From Knufia peltigerae (Eukaryota; Ascomycota; Eurotiomycetes; Chaetothyriales; Trichomeriaceae): 64,000 nt of DNA. The stretch's first letter is position 1. Each line of letters opens with the position of its first letter. The notes below the pieces were generated by a model that was not told the DNA's origin, searched no databases, and saw nothing but the letters and a program-made list of their open reading frames with translations. Below are positions 10,622 through 22,221 of the stretch, piece by piece. Position numbers and translations under genes: made by a program. The stretch covers positions 124,001-188,000 of the forward strand of contig JAPDRN010000006.1 in the NCBI GenBank assembly GCA_030247855.1. The letters run 5' to 3'.

Positions 10622-11381
10622 GCTCTGCTCTCCGACGACCGCGGCCGAGGAATGAATAAAGTGCCTTCAAGGAGCCTCGTGCATCCTGAAACGAATCTTT
10701 TTGGACGTCCTAGAATAAACATCCTGGGCTTTACGAGCCTCTACGAACATGCTAACGCTACTGTAAGCCTTCTCGCAAAATGGGAGTGTACAGGTCATTT
10801 CATGTCAGGTCGTGTCGGGTCAGTCGAGACCGAGCAACACTCTGCGTCCAGTTCGTTTCCCAATATTTCCAGCATTGCGCAGCACGAATAGGCAAACGGG
10901 ACGGATTCATGTTTGGCATTCAGAAAATATCATGTATATGTGTACCGATAAATTATAATAACCTACCCAAGGAGCCGAGAGCGACGACGGTGCGCAAGTC
11001 AACGGACTATGTGATGGTTGCGTGACGCGGAAAAGCATGTATCGTGGCACCAACACTTCTCATAAGTGATGGTAGAAACGGGTCACGATAGGTTCAGAGT
11101 ACTTATACAACCATAGCATACCCTATATACTCCATACATGAGTATACATATCTAATGACGACTGGAATGCCGAATGCAAGTATATGTAATCTAAAAAAAC
11201 ATAAATCTTTCGAATCTGGGAAATGTCTCTGCGTTGAACAAGCATACATATCTCTGTGAACCCATACTATAACTCCGATTGGAAATGTGTACATAGAAAA
11301 ACCCCATGGATATCTCATCATAAATCATCGTTCGTTTACAAAAAAAGACCCATCCACCATTCCGCAACGAAATCTCGGGGT
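10622..11381. other. intergenic between convergent genes
   Basis: AT-richer than its flanks, with several TATACAT-like stretches (11105-11320); likely 3' UTRs. No gene seen. Confidence 0.5.
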
Positions 11382-13892
11382 CTAGAGCTTCAATTTCTTC
11401 CACATACTCTTCGCCGCGGCCCAACCATCTCCTGACTTCGACGAGACACTCACACTGGACTGTGCATTCGAGCTGGTCCTGGTGTTCCTCCGGTCTGGAT
11501 TCGTAAAACCAGTCTGCGCCGTGTTGGCCCGCGGTGACGGATCGAGAGGACGTGTTCCGAGCTCTTTGTCGATGGTAGATTGCCTTTTCGTGTTTCTCCT
11601 CGGTGTCGCCGTGCTGGGAGAGTGTTCCGATTCCGCGCCATTCAAAGAGACCTCGAAACCCCAGTCGTGGTCGAGATCGATCCGTGGGGCAGACGTTTGG
11701 CTGAAAGTGGTACTGGTGGTGGACCTTCGAGGGCCCAGAGAGGCTCCAGGATCCGAGGTGAATGCCCTCACCGGTCTGTCCTGGCGGTGGGCGATCTCCC
11801 TGAGTGCATTGTGTTGGTCGGTCACCTGCTTGGCTCGTATGTAGAACCTAATCCGAAGCTCGTGGTGGAACCTGTCCTTCTCGGCCAGGGTTTTGAACCT
11901 GAGGAGGATGTGTTGTGTTTCCTTGACCTCGAGCTTCCGGAACTGTTCGCCTCGGGGCAGTCGGAACGGCAACAGGTTAAAGGTGGTGGGATCGGGAAGT
12001 CCTCTTTCGTTACACTCGGTGAATAGGATCCGGATGGGAATCGGCTTGTTGCCCCGTCGGCGGAGGCAAATGTAAGAACAGTTGTCGTAGTTGGAGTGAC
12101 ACTTGCACATGCTCGTGTCGATGTTGATGGACGTCTCCAGGTCTACGAACATGATGGCAAATCTCTGGCCATGCTTTTCGTCCGTGAACTGGGTCGTCAT
12201 CAACAACGCCGGGTGCCTGATGCTTTCTGCCTCCAACCCGTCACCGACTTGGCTGATGCTGGCAGAAGCCCCAATCGACTCGATATAGCTGCTCTGCCGC
12301 GAACGGGCACTCTGATTACTGAACGACTCTGTCGGTGATCCGACCGACGACGCATCAGGGGCTTGCGGAGTTGGGATGGGATCCTGCCAGAGTTGTACCC
12401 GCGCTTTACAATCGAGAGCAGCAGCAGCCTTGTTGAATTCGCAGGTGATGTTTGACTGGTCATGTGAGACATCGTACCCCGTCAATGCCGTCTGGGTCGC
12501 GAGGGCGTCCTCCAGACACTTGAACTTGAAGAGATACTCTAATTTTCGATAGTAGACCGCCAGCTCGAAGCATGGGTCTTGCAAGGTCGGCATGGCATAA
12601 CGTGGGATCAATTGGTCTTGTTCGGTGTAGATCATGAGAGGGTAAACAACCTCGCGCCCTTCGGCCGTGATCTTCTCATGTACAAGGCGGAAGTCGGTTG
12701 TTGACCGCCGAAAAAGCATCAGCGACTCCGACGGCTGGTCGTTCCTGGAGGCGAGCTGCAAGCGAAGAAGCTCCTGTTCGTTCGCCTGGGCCGCGGTAAG
12801 ATCAAGCTCAGGCGCGACTTCCTCCTCTTCCGGCGGAGGCCAAATTAAGAACATCGACTCGGGAAGGGCCATCAGTATCTCATCGCTGTATGACATTATG
12901 TCTTGATCCCGGAGACGGATCTCAATTGCCTGCTCGACCTGGTGCACGGCACGTTTGTAGTAATAGGCTGCGCAAGCACGAGTATAACCCTTGCTCTTCT
13001 TGAGGCGAGCAAGCAACCACCGTGTCTTCAGCAGCGACAAGTACATCTCCGGGGTTTGTTCTCTGCCTTCGAAACTCTGCTCGAAGTGTAGGAGTAGGGC
13101 GTCAAACCCTTCGCTTAATGGAAATTCACCGCTGGTCGCCAGGGCAGGAGGAGCGAACACTCTCATTGATTCTTCGAATCTGGCTTCGATCGCTGGGCTC
13201 GCATGACATGTATCCTCGGGCCCAAGTGAGGCCGCTGGTTCAAGACCGGCAAGGACACCAACCAAGCTTGCATGGAACTTTCTCATTTCTTGCTGCATGT
13301 CTTTCTGCAGATTCACTGTCCTCAGAGAGATGTCGAACAGGTCGTCGATCCTAGCATCGAAGTTGGTCAAGAGGTCGATGCTGAGTCGGTCAATCACGAG
13401 CTTGATCTTCGTCGAGTGCATGTGGATGCGACTGCGCAACGAATCGATCTTTTGATCTTGCTGGGTCGCATGCCACAGCATGTTGTCACCAAAGTTGCTC
13501 CTTTTCCCGAGCAGCCCTCGATGCTTTAGGAGGAAGACTTGACATTCTTTCAGAGTCTCCTCAAAATCTCCGGTCATGCGTTGACGCTCCCTCTCGAACT
13601 CTTGCTCGCCAGGGTGATGGGCACCCTTTTGAGCGGCGAGGGCGCCATTCTTGTAACGCCTAGCCGCCTCTGCCAACGAGGTGTCGAGCTGTTTGAGAAG
13701 CTTTTCAAAATCCTTGATTTCTTTACGGAAGTTCTGGAATCGGTAGTCTGTAACAGTCAGAACGAGCTCTACCTGGGACCAGTCTTCACACTTACCGGCT
13801 CTATTGTCTTCTACGAAGTTGATTTCATAGATCTTCTTTGCTAAGGCGACACCAGCAATTATGTCGTTCGCGCCAAAGTCAAGCGCCATCAC
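11382..13892 (-). CDS. large conserved fungal hypothetical protein
   Basis: The frame is open for 836 codons, but the segment 13748-13795 is almost certainly a 48-bp intron (GTAAGT donor, CTGAC branch, TTACAG acceptor) that happens to preserve the frame. Removing it joins NRA to DYRFQNF and leaves 820 residues. The N-terminus (MALDFGANDIIAGVALAKKIYE) resembles the N-terminal module of many uncharacterised filamentous-fungal proteins, with a helical region to about residue 230. Middle and C-terminal parts hold a beta-rich region with CKCHSNYDNCSYICLRR at about residue 600, then a Ser/Thr-rich disordered tail ending in SMWKKLKL. No enzymatic motif seen; function unknown. Confidence 0.8.
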   Translation of the reverse strand: MMALDFGANDIIAGVALAKKIYEINFVEDNRAGKCEDWSQVELVLTVTDYRFQNFRKEIKDFEKLLKQLDTSLAEAARRYKNGALAAQKGAHHPGEQEFERERQRMTGDFEETLKECQVFLLKHRGLLGKRSNFGDNMLWHATQQDQKIDSLRSRIHMHSTKIKLVIDRLSIDLLTNFDARIDDLFDISLRTVNLQKDMQQEMRKFHASLVGVLAGLEPAASLGPEDTCHASPAIEARFEESMRVFAPPALATSGEFPLSEGFDALLLHFEQSFEGREQTPEMYLSLLKTRWLLARLKKSKGYTRACAAYYYKRAVHQVEQAIEIRLRDQDIMSYSDEILMALPESMFLIWPPPEEEEVAPELDLTAAQANEQELLRLQLASRNDQPSESLMLFRRSTTDFRLVHEKITAEGREVVYPLMIYTEQDQLIPRYAMPTLQDPCFELAVYYRKLEYLFKFKCLEDALATQTALTGYDVSHDQSNITCEFNKAAAALDCKARVQLWQDPIPTPQAPDASSVGSPTESFSNQSARSRQSSYIESIGASASISQVGDGLEAESIRHPALLMTTQFTDEKHGQRFAIMFVDLETSINIDTSMCKCHSNYDNCSYICLRRRGNKPIPIRILFTECNERGLPDPTTFNLLPFRLPRGEQFRKLEVKETQHILLRFKTLAEKDRFHHELRIRFYIRAKQVTDQHNALREIAHRQDRPVRAFTSDPGASLGPRRSTTSTTFSQTSAPRIDLDHDWGFEVSLNGAESEHSPSTATPRRNTKRQSTIDKELGTRPLDPSPRANTAQTGFTNPDRRNTRTSSNAQSSVSVSSKSGDGWAAAKSMWKKLKL

Positions 13893-14663
13893 AACCGATT
13901 ACTAAGCGAAAAGACAGGACCCAGGCTGATCTCGGAATTGGCCCGAGGCTGAGCACCTCAAGGTCGATGCAGAGAAGACGTGAGTTGAATTGGTCGTGAT
14001 CGCAGCGTTCGAGGGTTCAAGTTATTGTTACAAAGAGTCGAAAAACAATCAACCTGCACAATGGTAATACAAATAGGAAAGCAGAACAGCTGCCATGTCG
14101 ACCATTTCGTGACCCATCCCTCCCTTCCGATCTTGCAAGTCTCGCTGGTCGTCTAACTTATCATCGGACGAAAAGCCAAGGATGGCTTTGGCCTCCTGGA
14201 GGGCACCAGTTGTCCCGACGCGTCTTGGAAATGCAGTCCAACATCAACTTCAGTCGGGATGCGAACCATCATCCATCCGTTGTTCCGCTGCTCTGCCTCC
14301 ACAAAGTTCGGTTGCCTTTTCTTTAGCCTCGCTACACGATGCCAGATTAGCGGTACGCAGATTATAGTACATTTCTCGGCAAGCGAAGTGGTAGCTGTAT
14401 GCGGGTCGACATCGCCTCACTCGCCTGCTAGCCTCTAGGCATGGCGCTCTCTGCCATGTCACTTTCCTGATCGCGGCCAGTCACGACGAGGCTGGGCAAG
14501 ACGATATCTGCCTTGTGGTAGCCATGTGACGACGGTATGGCGAACAGTATGGCTCTGGCTAGGTAGCAAAGCAGCCATTTCAAACAGTTAAAAGCCCAGG
14601 TTCACTTGACTCTCCCCCTTGGACTCACGCGCATCAAACATACCCTGAACAGAGACATACACA
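13893..14663. other. intergenic promoter region of divergent genes
   Basis: Between the divergent hypothetical and methionine permease genes. No gene supported. A CT-rich tract at about 14604-14630 precedes the permease start. Confidence 0.5.
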
Positions 14664-16836
14664 ATGGTTTTGACTGCTAACGAGGCAGCGCTCCTGGGAA
14701 TCGCGGGAGTAGAAGACTTCGACTTTCGGCACCAGAGGCTCGAAGTGTCGCCCCCAAGCAAGATCGGGAAATGGACGATTGTTGCTCTGATCTTGAACAG
14801 AACGATTGGCTCGGGGATCTTCCTAACGCCGCATAGAGTCCTTGCAGGGACCGGGTGCGTTGGTGGCGCCCTATTTCTATGGCTGCTAGGAGCACTGATC
14901 TCTATCTGTGGGCTCTACGTGTGGTTGGAATGCGGTCTATCAATACCGCAAGGAACACCCCAAGGAGAAACAGAGCCTCGTGGGATGACTAGGTCAGGGG
15001 GTGAGAAGAACTATGTGAGCCCGAACTCCTGAAGCAGCATGTTCCGATTCTAACTCAATATTCCAGCTCGAGTTCATGTTTCCAAATGCCAGAGCACGAT
15101 TGCCACACATAAGAACCACATGCATTTTCAGTATCATGTTCATTCTCATGTATAACCTGAGCGGGTTCGTTGCAACAGGCACGCAACGCTTTTTCTCTTC
15201 AAGCTAACGTACTCAGAAACGCCATTTCCTTTGGGATACAGGTATTGATCGCTTCTGGGGTGTATGAGCCGAGTAGCGGCGAGGCTCCAGACAGAGGTCA
15301 AGTTGTTGGTATTGCAATTGGTACCCTATCGTTCGTTATTATTGTCCACATGTTCTCGCGACGAGGTGGTATATTGATCAACAATATCTTCGCAATCATC
15401 AAGGTTATGCTACTTGTCAGCATTATCGCCTTAGGAATTGCCAAAGCCGGTGGTGCTTTTCCGGCCACGGGGAAAGCGCCATTGGACAATTTCACAGCCA
15501 ATGTCTTTGTCACGAACAGGAAAGATCCCGCAAGCTGGTCAAATTCCCTCATACTTTGCATGTACTCTTTCTCCGGATTCGACCAACCCTTCTACGTCAG
15601 TATCTCAGACTTCCCTAGACGGTCCGCCGCTTGCTGACACCATTGCAGATCATGGCTGAGACAAAAAGCCCCCGAAGATACTTTCCGAAGTATACCGTCC
15701 TGGCTCTGTGCATTACAGCTGTTCTCTTCATGCTTGTGAACGTCGCATATGTGGGTCGAGTGTCCTTGAGAGTCGTCTTCAGCTAACTGACCTGATAGCT
15801 CTTTGCTGTACCGAAGAGTGCAGTCATACCTTCCACGGCCAGGGAGCTCCCCACTAGCATTGACATGGCCACGTTGTTCTTCGAGCACTTGTTTCAGGAT
15901 CAGAATCAGGCGAGACGAGCGATGGCTGGTCTGATCGCTACGTCTATCTTTGGCAATTTGGTCGTCATGACATTTACAGCTGCCAGAGTCAAACAAGAAA
16001 TCGCCAAAGAAGGAATTCTGCCCAAATCTCTCATCTTTGCTACCTCATACTCCACTCCATGGGGCATGTGGAAAAAATACCTTCACGGCGATGATGTTCG
16101 CGTTGAGGACCTGGAACAGGCACCAACTGCAGCATTCGTACTCCACTGGTTCACCTCGGTGCTACTCATTCTGGTCACAATCCCGGTCGGTGATCCTCGG
16201 AAGGCATATTCGGCACTGGTTTCGCTGTATTCGTATACCATGGTCACGCTGATTGGCCTTTGGGTGTCCTACGGTCTTCTTCTCATCAAGATCAAAAAGG
16301 AGCCATGGCGCTGGCAAGATCGTCGACGATATCGTCCTTGGCTGAGTCCTGCACACGCCATCATATATGCCGTGGCCAGCCTCTTCATGATGGTCACAGC
16401 CTTTGTCCCTCCTCCCAAGGGCTCTCCATTCCACGACAGTGTTACAGGGTTCCAATGGTACATCGTTCCCGCAATAGGAATCACAGCCCCATTTTGGGGT
16501 ATCCTGTGGTACTGGGGTCTTCGACTCTATGAGAGATGCAAAAAGTGTCAACTCGTAGTTGAACGTAAACCTACCTGGATGAGAGACCCAGACTGTCCTT
16601 CGGAATATGTGCAAAAGGCAGAGTTCGTCGATCACAATTGGGAGATCAGACCAAAAGCCGGCAAAGATTTCAGTTTTGGGAGAGAAAAGAACCGCGCGGT
16701 GACAAGAGAACGCGAGACATCTCCTTTTGGGAGCGATGTTGAAACCGACGAAGGAGGGTTATTCGGAAGGAGGCAAAGACGTGACAGGCGAACAATGAGC
16801 GAGGGCAGGAGAGTGTCTTTTGGCTTTGAAGAATAG
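14664..16836 (+). CDS. methionine permease, MUP1-type APC transporter
   Basis: Five exons inferred: 14664-15014, 15067-15164, 15217-15595, 15649-15750, 15799-16836, giving 655 residues; all four introns are 48-53 bp and the phases agree. The APC signature IGSGIF sits at about residues 49-54, followed by WLECGLSIP, then PRSGGEKNYLEF-like sequence across the first junction, NLSGNAISFGIQ across the second, FDQPFYIMAE across the third and VNVAYLFAVP across the fourth, all as in high- and low-affinity methionine permeases of fungi (Mup1/Mup3 family). About 12 membrane helices are expected in the plasma membrane. The C-terminal 100 residues are charged and cytosolic. Odd point: donors GTTCGT (15165) and GTGGGT (15751) are weak. 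Substrate is by family only. Confidence 0.9.
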
Positions 16837-17484
16837 GCGCGAGCTCCGAGAGTATGTGTGGTAGCAGATATTTTAGTGAATGTCAAAGTGCGTTGAGTAT
16901 TGTATCTTGTGTTCTCAATCCTCTGTTCTGTGTCTTCTGTATTTGTCTAACATAACAACTCTGCAAGGCTGTGGAACTGCAGCCGATATCGCAGATAACA
17001 CGGGTAAGCGAGCCAATCGATTGGCTGTCGCAGACTCTCAGCCTCGTCTCCCCCACCAACCACAAGTACGAGAACGAAATACGTGATTCTCCGAGAAAAA
17101 AACAATTGAAAAAAATAAAAGCGCAAATCCACCATTGACCCCTCATTGCATTGATTGATTGAGGGAAAACTAAAGTCGAATCGTGGAGTTTGCGCCAGTC
17201 CACTGCCTGCTATTCGCAATTGGTCTTGGTCTCTTGTTGAATTATGACTTGCAACAGTCAATGTTTGTTGAACTGCGCATTGTGATTGTCACTTGAAGGA
17301 CCTGCACTTGTATGCGAAGTTTGGCGATCACATTGGAAGCTCTCGCTGCCTCATTCTCTCTCTCATACCTATCTACCTGACACGTCCATCTCCCTTCCTA
17401 CAATCATACCTACCTAACCTCAGTCCACGCATTACTTTCCCGTTCCCTTAAACTTCCGCCGACCGTCCGACCCAGCTGATCACC
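16837..17484. other. intergenic, promoter of ADE12 homologue
   Basis: No gene. A pyrimidine-rich stretch (about 17340-17410) ends shortly before the adenylosuccinate synthetase start, typical of fungal promoters of well-expressed genes. Confidence 0.5.
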
Positions 17485-18926
17485 ATGCCGGTCACCGTCG
17501 TTCTGGGCGCCCAGTGGGGCGATGAAGGCAAGGGCAAGCTGATTGACATCCTCTCCCAGTCGGCCAACATGGTCTGCCGAGCTGCCGGCGGCAACAACGC
17601 AGGGCACACCATCGTCGCCAACGGCGTCACCTACGACTTCCACATCCTCCCGTCCGGCTTGATCAACCCCTCCTGCGAGACCAACCTCATCGGCGCGGGC
17701 TGTGTCGTCCACATCCCCAGCTTCTTCAAGGAACTGAAGGCGCTGGAGGAAAAGGGCCTGCAGGGGGTGCGCGACCGCATCAAGATCAGCCACCGAGCCA
17801 CGATCTGCTTCGACCTCCACGCCGTCATCGACGGCGTCGTGGAGGACCACCACAAGAAGGTCGAGGAGGGCAAGGGCATGATCGGCACCACCCGCAAAGG
17901 CATCGGCCCCAGCTACGGCGGCAAGGTCACCAGGAAAGGCGTGAGCATGTGGATGCTGGTCAACGAAGAGCAACAGTGGGAGAAGAAGCTCCGGGAGTTT
18001 GACGCCGAGTGCCGGAAACTCTACGGCGACGCCGCGCTGCAAGGCTACGACGTCGAGGACGAGGTCTCCAGGCTGCGTGGCTACCGCGAGGAACTGCGCA
18101 AGTACGTCGTGCACCAGGTCCCGCTGCTCGCGCAGGGTCTGGGCCGCATGGGTGTCGCCGAGAAATTGCCCGAGGGCGAGGCTGCCCGACAGGCCAACGT
18201 CTTGATCGAAGGCGCCAACGGCGCCCTCCTCGACATCGACCACGGGACCTACCCTTACGTGACCTCCAGCAACACTGGCCTCGGTGGTGTCCTCACGGGC
18301 CTCGCGGGCGTGGGTCCTCGGACTCTCACGTCCCCCGGGAGCAACGTCGTCGGTGTGGTCAAGGCGTACACGACGCGAGTCGGTTCCGGCCCTTTCCCTA
18401 CAGAGCTTTCCGCCGCCATCTCCCCCGTCGACGCGGACTACGGCGTCAAACTGCAGGAGATCGGACGAGAGTTTGGCGTGACGACGGGCCGGAGACGGCG
18501 GTGCGGCTGGCTCGACCTGGTCTGCCTCAAGTACTCGGCGTTTTTGAACGAATACACGCAGTTGAACCTGACGAAGCTCGACGTGCTCGACTCGTTCGAC
18601 GAGATCAGGGTGGCGACGAGCTACAAGCTGGGCGGTGTCGTCATGGACGACTTCCCCGTCGCCCCGGAGGAGTTTGAGAAGCTGGAAATCACATACAAGA
18701 CCTTCACCGGCTGGAAGACGAGTACCACGGGGTGCAAGTCCTTCGAGAGTTTACCGGCCAAGGCCAAGGAGTACGTCGAGTATGTTGAGCGCGAGGTTGG
18801 CATCCCGATCAAGTGGATCGGTACAGGTACGTTGATACCCTCAAGCCCGTCCTTCGAGCCATGTTTCTCGATACTGACCGTCACGCGTGTATAGGACCCC
18901 GCCGAGAAGATATGATTGTCAGATAG
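17485..18926 (+). CDS. ADE12: adenylosuccinate synthetase
   Basis: Makes adenylosuccinate from IMP, aspartate and GTP, the first committed step of AMP synthesis in the cytosol. Two exons: 17485-18826 and 18895-18926, with a 68-bp intron. Splicing replaces a read-through tail by WIGTGPRREDMIVR, the expected C-terminus. Total 457 residues, somewhat longer than typical (about 430); the extra residues fall around 150-215, an Arg/Glu-rich region. Motifs: GAQWGDEGKGK at the N-terminus (GTP loop with catalytic Asp), NAGHT, GTTRKGIGP, EGANG with DIDHGTYPYVTSSN, and DFPV. Codon usage is strongly GC-ending, so a 277-codon antisense ORF appears opposite it; this is an artefact. Confidence 0.97.
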
Positions 18927-19138
18927 TTCTCGCCCCATAGAAGCAACAAGATTTTTGAGGATATGGAGCAGTCTGCGGATGTTTCATTGAAGAATTGCAT
19001 TTGTACATATGCGGTCTTTTTGGGCGGCCAACTGCCACGCCAAAAAGTTTTCAAGAATGCTGGAAGCATGGGTATCTTACTCCTCCGCCGCGCGCTAGAA
19101 TAGACTAAAACTGGGAATTTGTCTGGTCTGTTTTATTT

Positions 19139-19810
19139 TTACAGGACCGCCACTACACCTGCAATGGCAATGACCGCCGCCGCAAAGCTTCCTACTTGAC
19201 GCGGATCAGACGCCGCGTTGCCCGTGGCCGAAGCGCCTTCTGCATTCGTCGAGGATGCCGAACCGCCTGTAGCAGTTGCCGATGAGCCTGTCGGGGCCGA
19301 GTTGCCAGTTGTGACGATCGTACTGCCGGATACGACGGTGGTGTAGACAAAGGTACCGGAAGATGAAGAGGGGCCTTTGGTAGTAGTTGCAGTGGCCGTG
19401 AAGGGGGCTGCTCAGATGATAAAAAAAGAGGTTCGTTAGCCATCGTTACACCTGACACAAGGGGAAGAAAGAGTGTGAAGGGGATCCTGCAAAGTTGTGT
19501 ACGTGACAAACAGGTACATGCGTAGAGCAGAGCAGAGCACAGGGAGACGAGAAGACGTACCAACGCTGGAACCTGCCGACGAGCATGTTGCGATGAAGGC
19601 AGATTGAGCCGCGGATTTGTTGGAGGAGCCACTGCACAAGCTGTTGATGGCGGATTGGACTTTTGTGGCTTCGTCACCGCAGATGGAAGAGAGGTCTGTC
19701 GGGTTGTCTTGAGTGTTGACGGCACCGAGGAGACAACCTGGAGGCGTGGCTGCCAGGCCGCGGGTGCCGAAGAGGGCCAGAACTGTCGGTAGGACGAGTG
19801 TGGCCTTCAT
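19139..19810 (-). CDS. small secreted GPI-anchor-type cysteine protein
   Basis: Two exons on the minus strand: 19561-19810 and 19139-19407 (or to 19410), joined across a roughly 150-bp intron, giving 172-173 residues. A signal peptide of about 19 residues (MKATLVLPTVLALFG, cleavage near GLAA) is followed by a domain with four Cys (PPGCLL, SSICGD, NSLCSG, IATCSS), a Ser/Thr/Gly-rich linker, and a C-terminal hydrophobic tail (FAAAVIAIAGVVAVL), the pattern of a GPI-anchored surface protein. Four Cys is fewer than the eight of CFEM domains, so I do not call it CFEM. The acceptor is a tandem GAGCAG that gives one or two Ala at the joint. Function unknown. Confidence 0.82.
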
Positions 19811-20925
19811 TTTGTTTTGAGGGGGGGTTTGGATGTGATGGTGGTATTAAATCTGTGGTGTTTCCTTGCTCTTTTCTTTCCTTCTCTTCGAGACGTCTAG
19901 CGTGTGTATTCGAAGGAATTCTAGGTGTTTTTGATCTTGTGAGAGTAACTCGAATGACGTTGGATATCGGATATGTTGACTTGACGCGTGGGTCAGGTTT
20001 GGTGCAGCAAGTGAAAGAGTGCGCAAAAGGAAGGACGAGAAAATAGTGGGGGGTTTGGTTCCGTCAAGGAATGACTTGGTCTGGTCTCTGAGTTCAGCAA
20101 AGGAGTGTGTGTGTACAAGAAAATTGAAAGAAAAGCAAATTCCTGGTCCTTTTGGTGGTGGTGGTTGGGAAAAAAACAGAAAACGCAATGAGTGTTGGGC
20201 TTGTGAGACTCTGGAAGACGATTGTAGAGCTGCCAATTCCATGTATCCATACGAGTATCAGTTGAAGCCCCCTGGATTCTTGGTCCGGGGCAAAGTAGCC
20301 CCGACACGTGATCGAGCTAGACCATATCAGGACCATCTGACGTCGCCGCTCTTGGTACCCCGAAATTGAGAGATTCAAGGAAGCGCGGGGGAAGAGGAGG
20401 ATGTTGGCGAGATCTACATGCGACGAACCCTCAACGAAGGGTAATGATATGCTTGACGATTGGCGTAATTGTGCATCTGGATCTATTACTGCACAATCCA
20501 TCTACAGGGGTATAATCTTTGTGTGCAGGTACAAACACCCTGACCCGTAAGGGAAGACACCAAGTATTGCTTCCCTTCAAGTAATCTCAGGCGATAACAC
20601 CACCGACCTTGTTTCTGGCACTGAAAACAGAGAGTTATGACGATATAGCAAACACCACAAGGATCTCGCTTCGAGATGAGTTCGACGTGATATATACGAC
20701 CCATCGCTACGAGTCCTGCAATTTCACAAACACATCCACCGAGAGCAAAGGCGCAGCTCTTGATTCCGACGCTTTATGATACGTCCTCGTTGGAACCACC
20801 AGTCCAGCACTTTACGCGGCTCTGCTTTTGTCAAAAGGACCCTACATCAGGAGGGCAATCTATATCTATTTCGATTCACTTTTTCCTTGACGAGACAACA
20901 ACACCGACCATCTACCTAATCTACC
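19811..20925. other. intergenic between divergent genes
   Basis: Short overlapping ORFs only. Contains TTCC/GGTTTGG-rich stretches and no domain-like ORF. Likely promoters and 5' UTRs of the secreted protein gene and the kinase gene. Confidence 0.5.
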
Positions 20926-21938
20926 ATGGAGACACACGTCCAACGTCTCGTCGACAAGACATGGGGTAAGCATACACTCGTAACCCATACATCTTGGGAT
21001 GATGTTCCTTCCTTGCTCTCTACCACATTCCCCTTTCTTGGCTCTCCGACATCTTTTGGTCGGTACCCATCTAATCCGTACCTGTGACAGAAAAATTCTC
21101 CGACTGTGACCTTTCGCAGCGTCTCCTCATCGCCATCGCCGGGATCCCGGGGAGCGGCAAGACCACACTGGCCGCGTCGGTCGCCCACGGCCTGAACAAG
21201 GCCCACCGGCGCTCCCGGCACACGCAGTTCCCCAACAGCCCCGAGTCCGACACGTCGTGCCCGGACATTGCGTTCGTGGTCCCCCTGGACGGCTACCACC
21301 TGACGCGCAAACAGCTGTCCGAGATGCCCGACGCCGAGGAGGCCATCTTCCGGCGGGGCGCGGCCTTCACCTTCGACGCCCGCGGCTACCTGGAGCTGGT
21401 GACGCAGGTGAGGGAACCCATCACCCCCGAGACGCCCACCATCTACGCGCCCAGCTTCGACCACGCGGTCAAGGACCCCGTGGCCAACGACATCTCGATC
21501 CCCCCCACGGCCCGCGTCGTCATCTTCGAGGGCCTCTACACCGCCCTCGACGCCGGCGGGTGGCGGGACGCCTACGAGCTCATGGACCAGGTCTGGTTCG
21601 TCGAGACCGACGTGGAAACGGCGACGCGGCGGGTGGCCAAGCGCAACTTCGCCGCCGGCATCGCCGACACGTTCGAACGGAGCCTCGAGCGGACCAGGGC
21701 GAGCGACATGCGCAACGCCCGGGACATCCTGGGGTCGAGGCTGCCCGTCCAAGAGGTCGTCCCCAGCGTCGAGGACGAGACCTGGCGGAGCGAGGAGATT
21801 GTTCGCGTCGACGGTCAACTTCAGGATCAACAGGACGAAGAAGAAGAAGAAGAAGCCAAATTGGAAGAGTTGAAGAGACAAAAAATGATGAGGATGGATA
21901 GTATCGCCGCTTTGGCGGCCGATGGTGTCGGCATGTGA
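20926..21938 (+). CDS. YFH7-like P-loop nucleoside/sugar kinase
   Basis: Two exons: 20926-20965 and 21091-21938, 295 residues. The first encodes METHVQRLVDKTW; a GTAAGC...GACAG intron of 125 bp follows. Walker A is GIPGSGKTT at about residue 31, followed by VVPLDGYHLTRKQL with the Asp-Gly-Tyr-His of the uridine kinase/phosphoribulokinase group, RRGAAFTFDARGYL, APSFDHAVKDP and VVIFEGLYTAL. This matches fungal homologues of yeast Yfh7, a P-loop kinase of unresolved substrate, related to pantothenate-kinase-like and fructose-type kinases in bacteria. The C-terminus has a Glu-rich helix (DEEEEEEAKLEELKRQ). Very GC-rich codon use; the 359-codon antisense ORF is an artefact. Kinase fold is firm, the substrate is not. 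Confidence 0.88.
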
Positions 21939-22140
21939 AGCAACGAAGGCACTTGGGACGTGCTTGGAACAAGCTACCTCGAATACAAAGTACATACTTA
22001 TTGCCTACCTAATGTTAACCTCGACGTGATGATGCTTTGTTTTCTTTTTGCGTCCAAAGACTTCGAGGACCCCGACTTTTAGGTCAGTGGACCGTCTACT
22101 TTACCTCATCTTTTCTCTCTCGAGAGAGAAAGTGATCTAG

Positions 22141-22149
22141 TACTCCGTA
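22141..22149 (+). repeat. TACTCCGTA motif copy
   Basis: Perfect copy, followed by CTCG; lies between the kinase gene and the hypothetical on the minus strand. Confidence 0.5.
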
Positions 22150-22183
22150 CTCGTTCTCAGAGTAGGTCGACTAAAAAACAGGT

Positions 22184-22221
22184 AACAAAAACGAAAACAA
22201 AAACGAAAACGAAAACGAAAA
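22184..22221. repeat. ACGAAA microsatellite
   Basis: Imperfect tandem of ACGAAA units with ACAAAA variants; same unit as at 2962-2986. Confidence 0.8.

Noticed and set aside
17410..18243. 277-codon ORF on the minus strand over ADE12
   Set aside because: Composition mirrors the GC-rich sense gene; no family pattern.
20916..21995. 359-codon ORF on the minus strand over the kinase gene
   Set aside because: Shadow of a GC-rich coding region; Gly/Arg/Val-rich with no motif.
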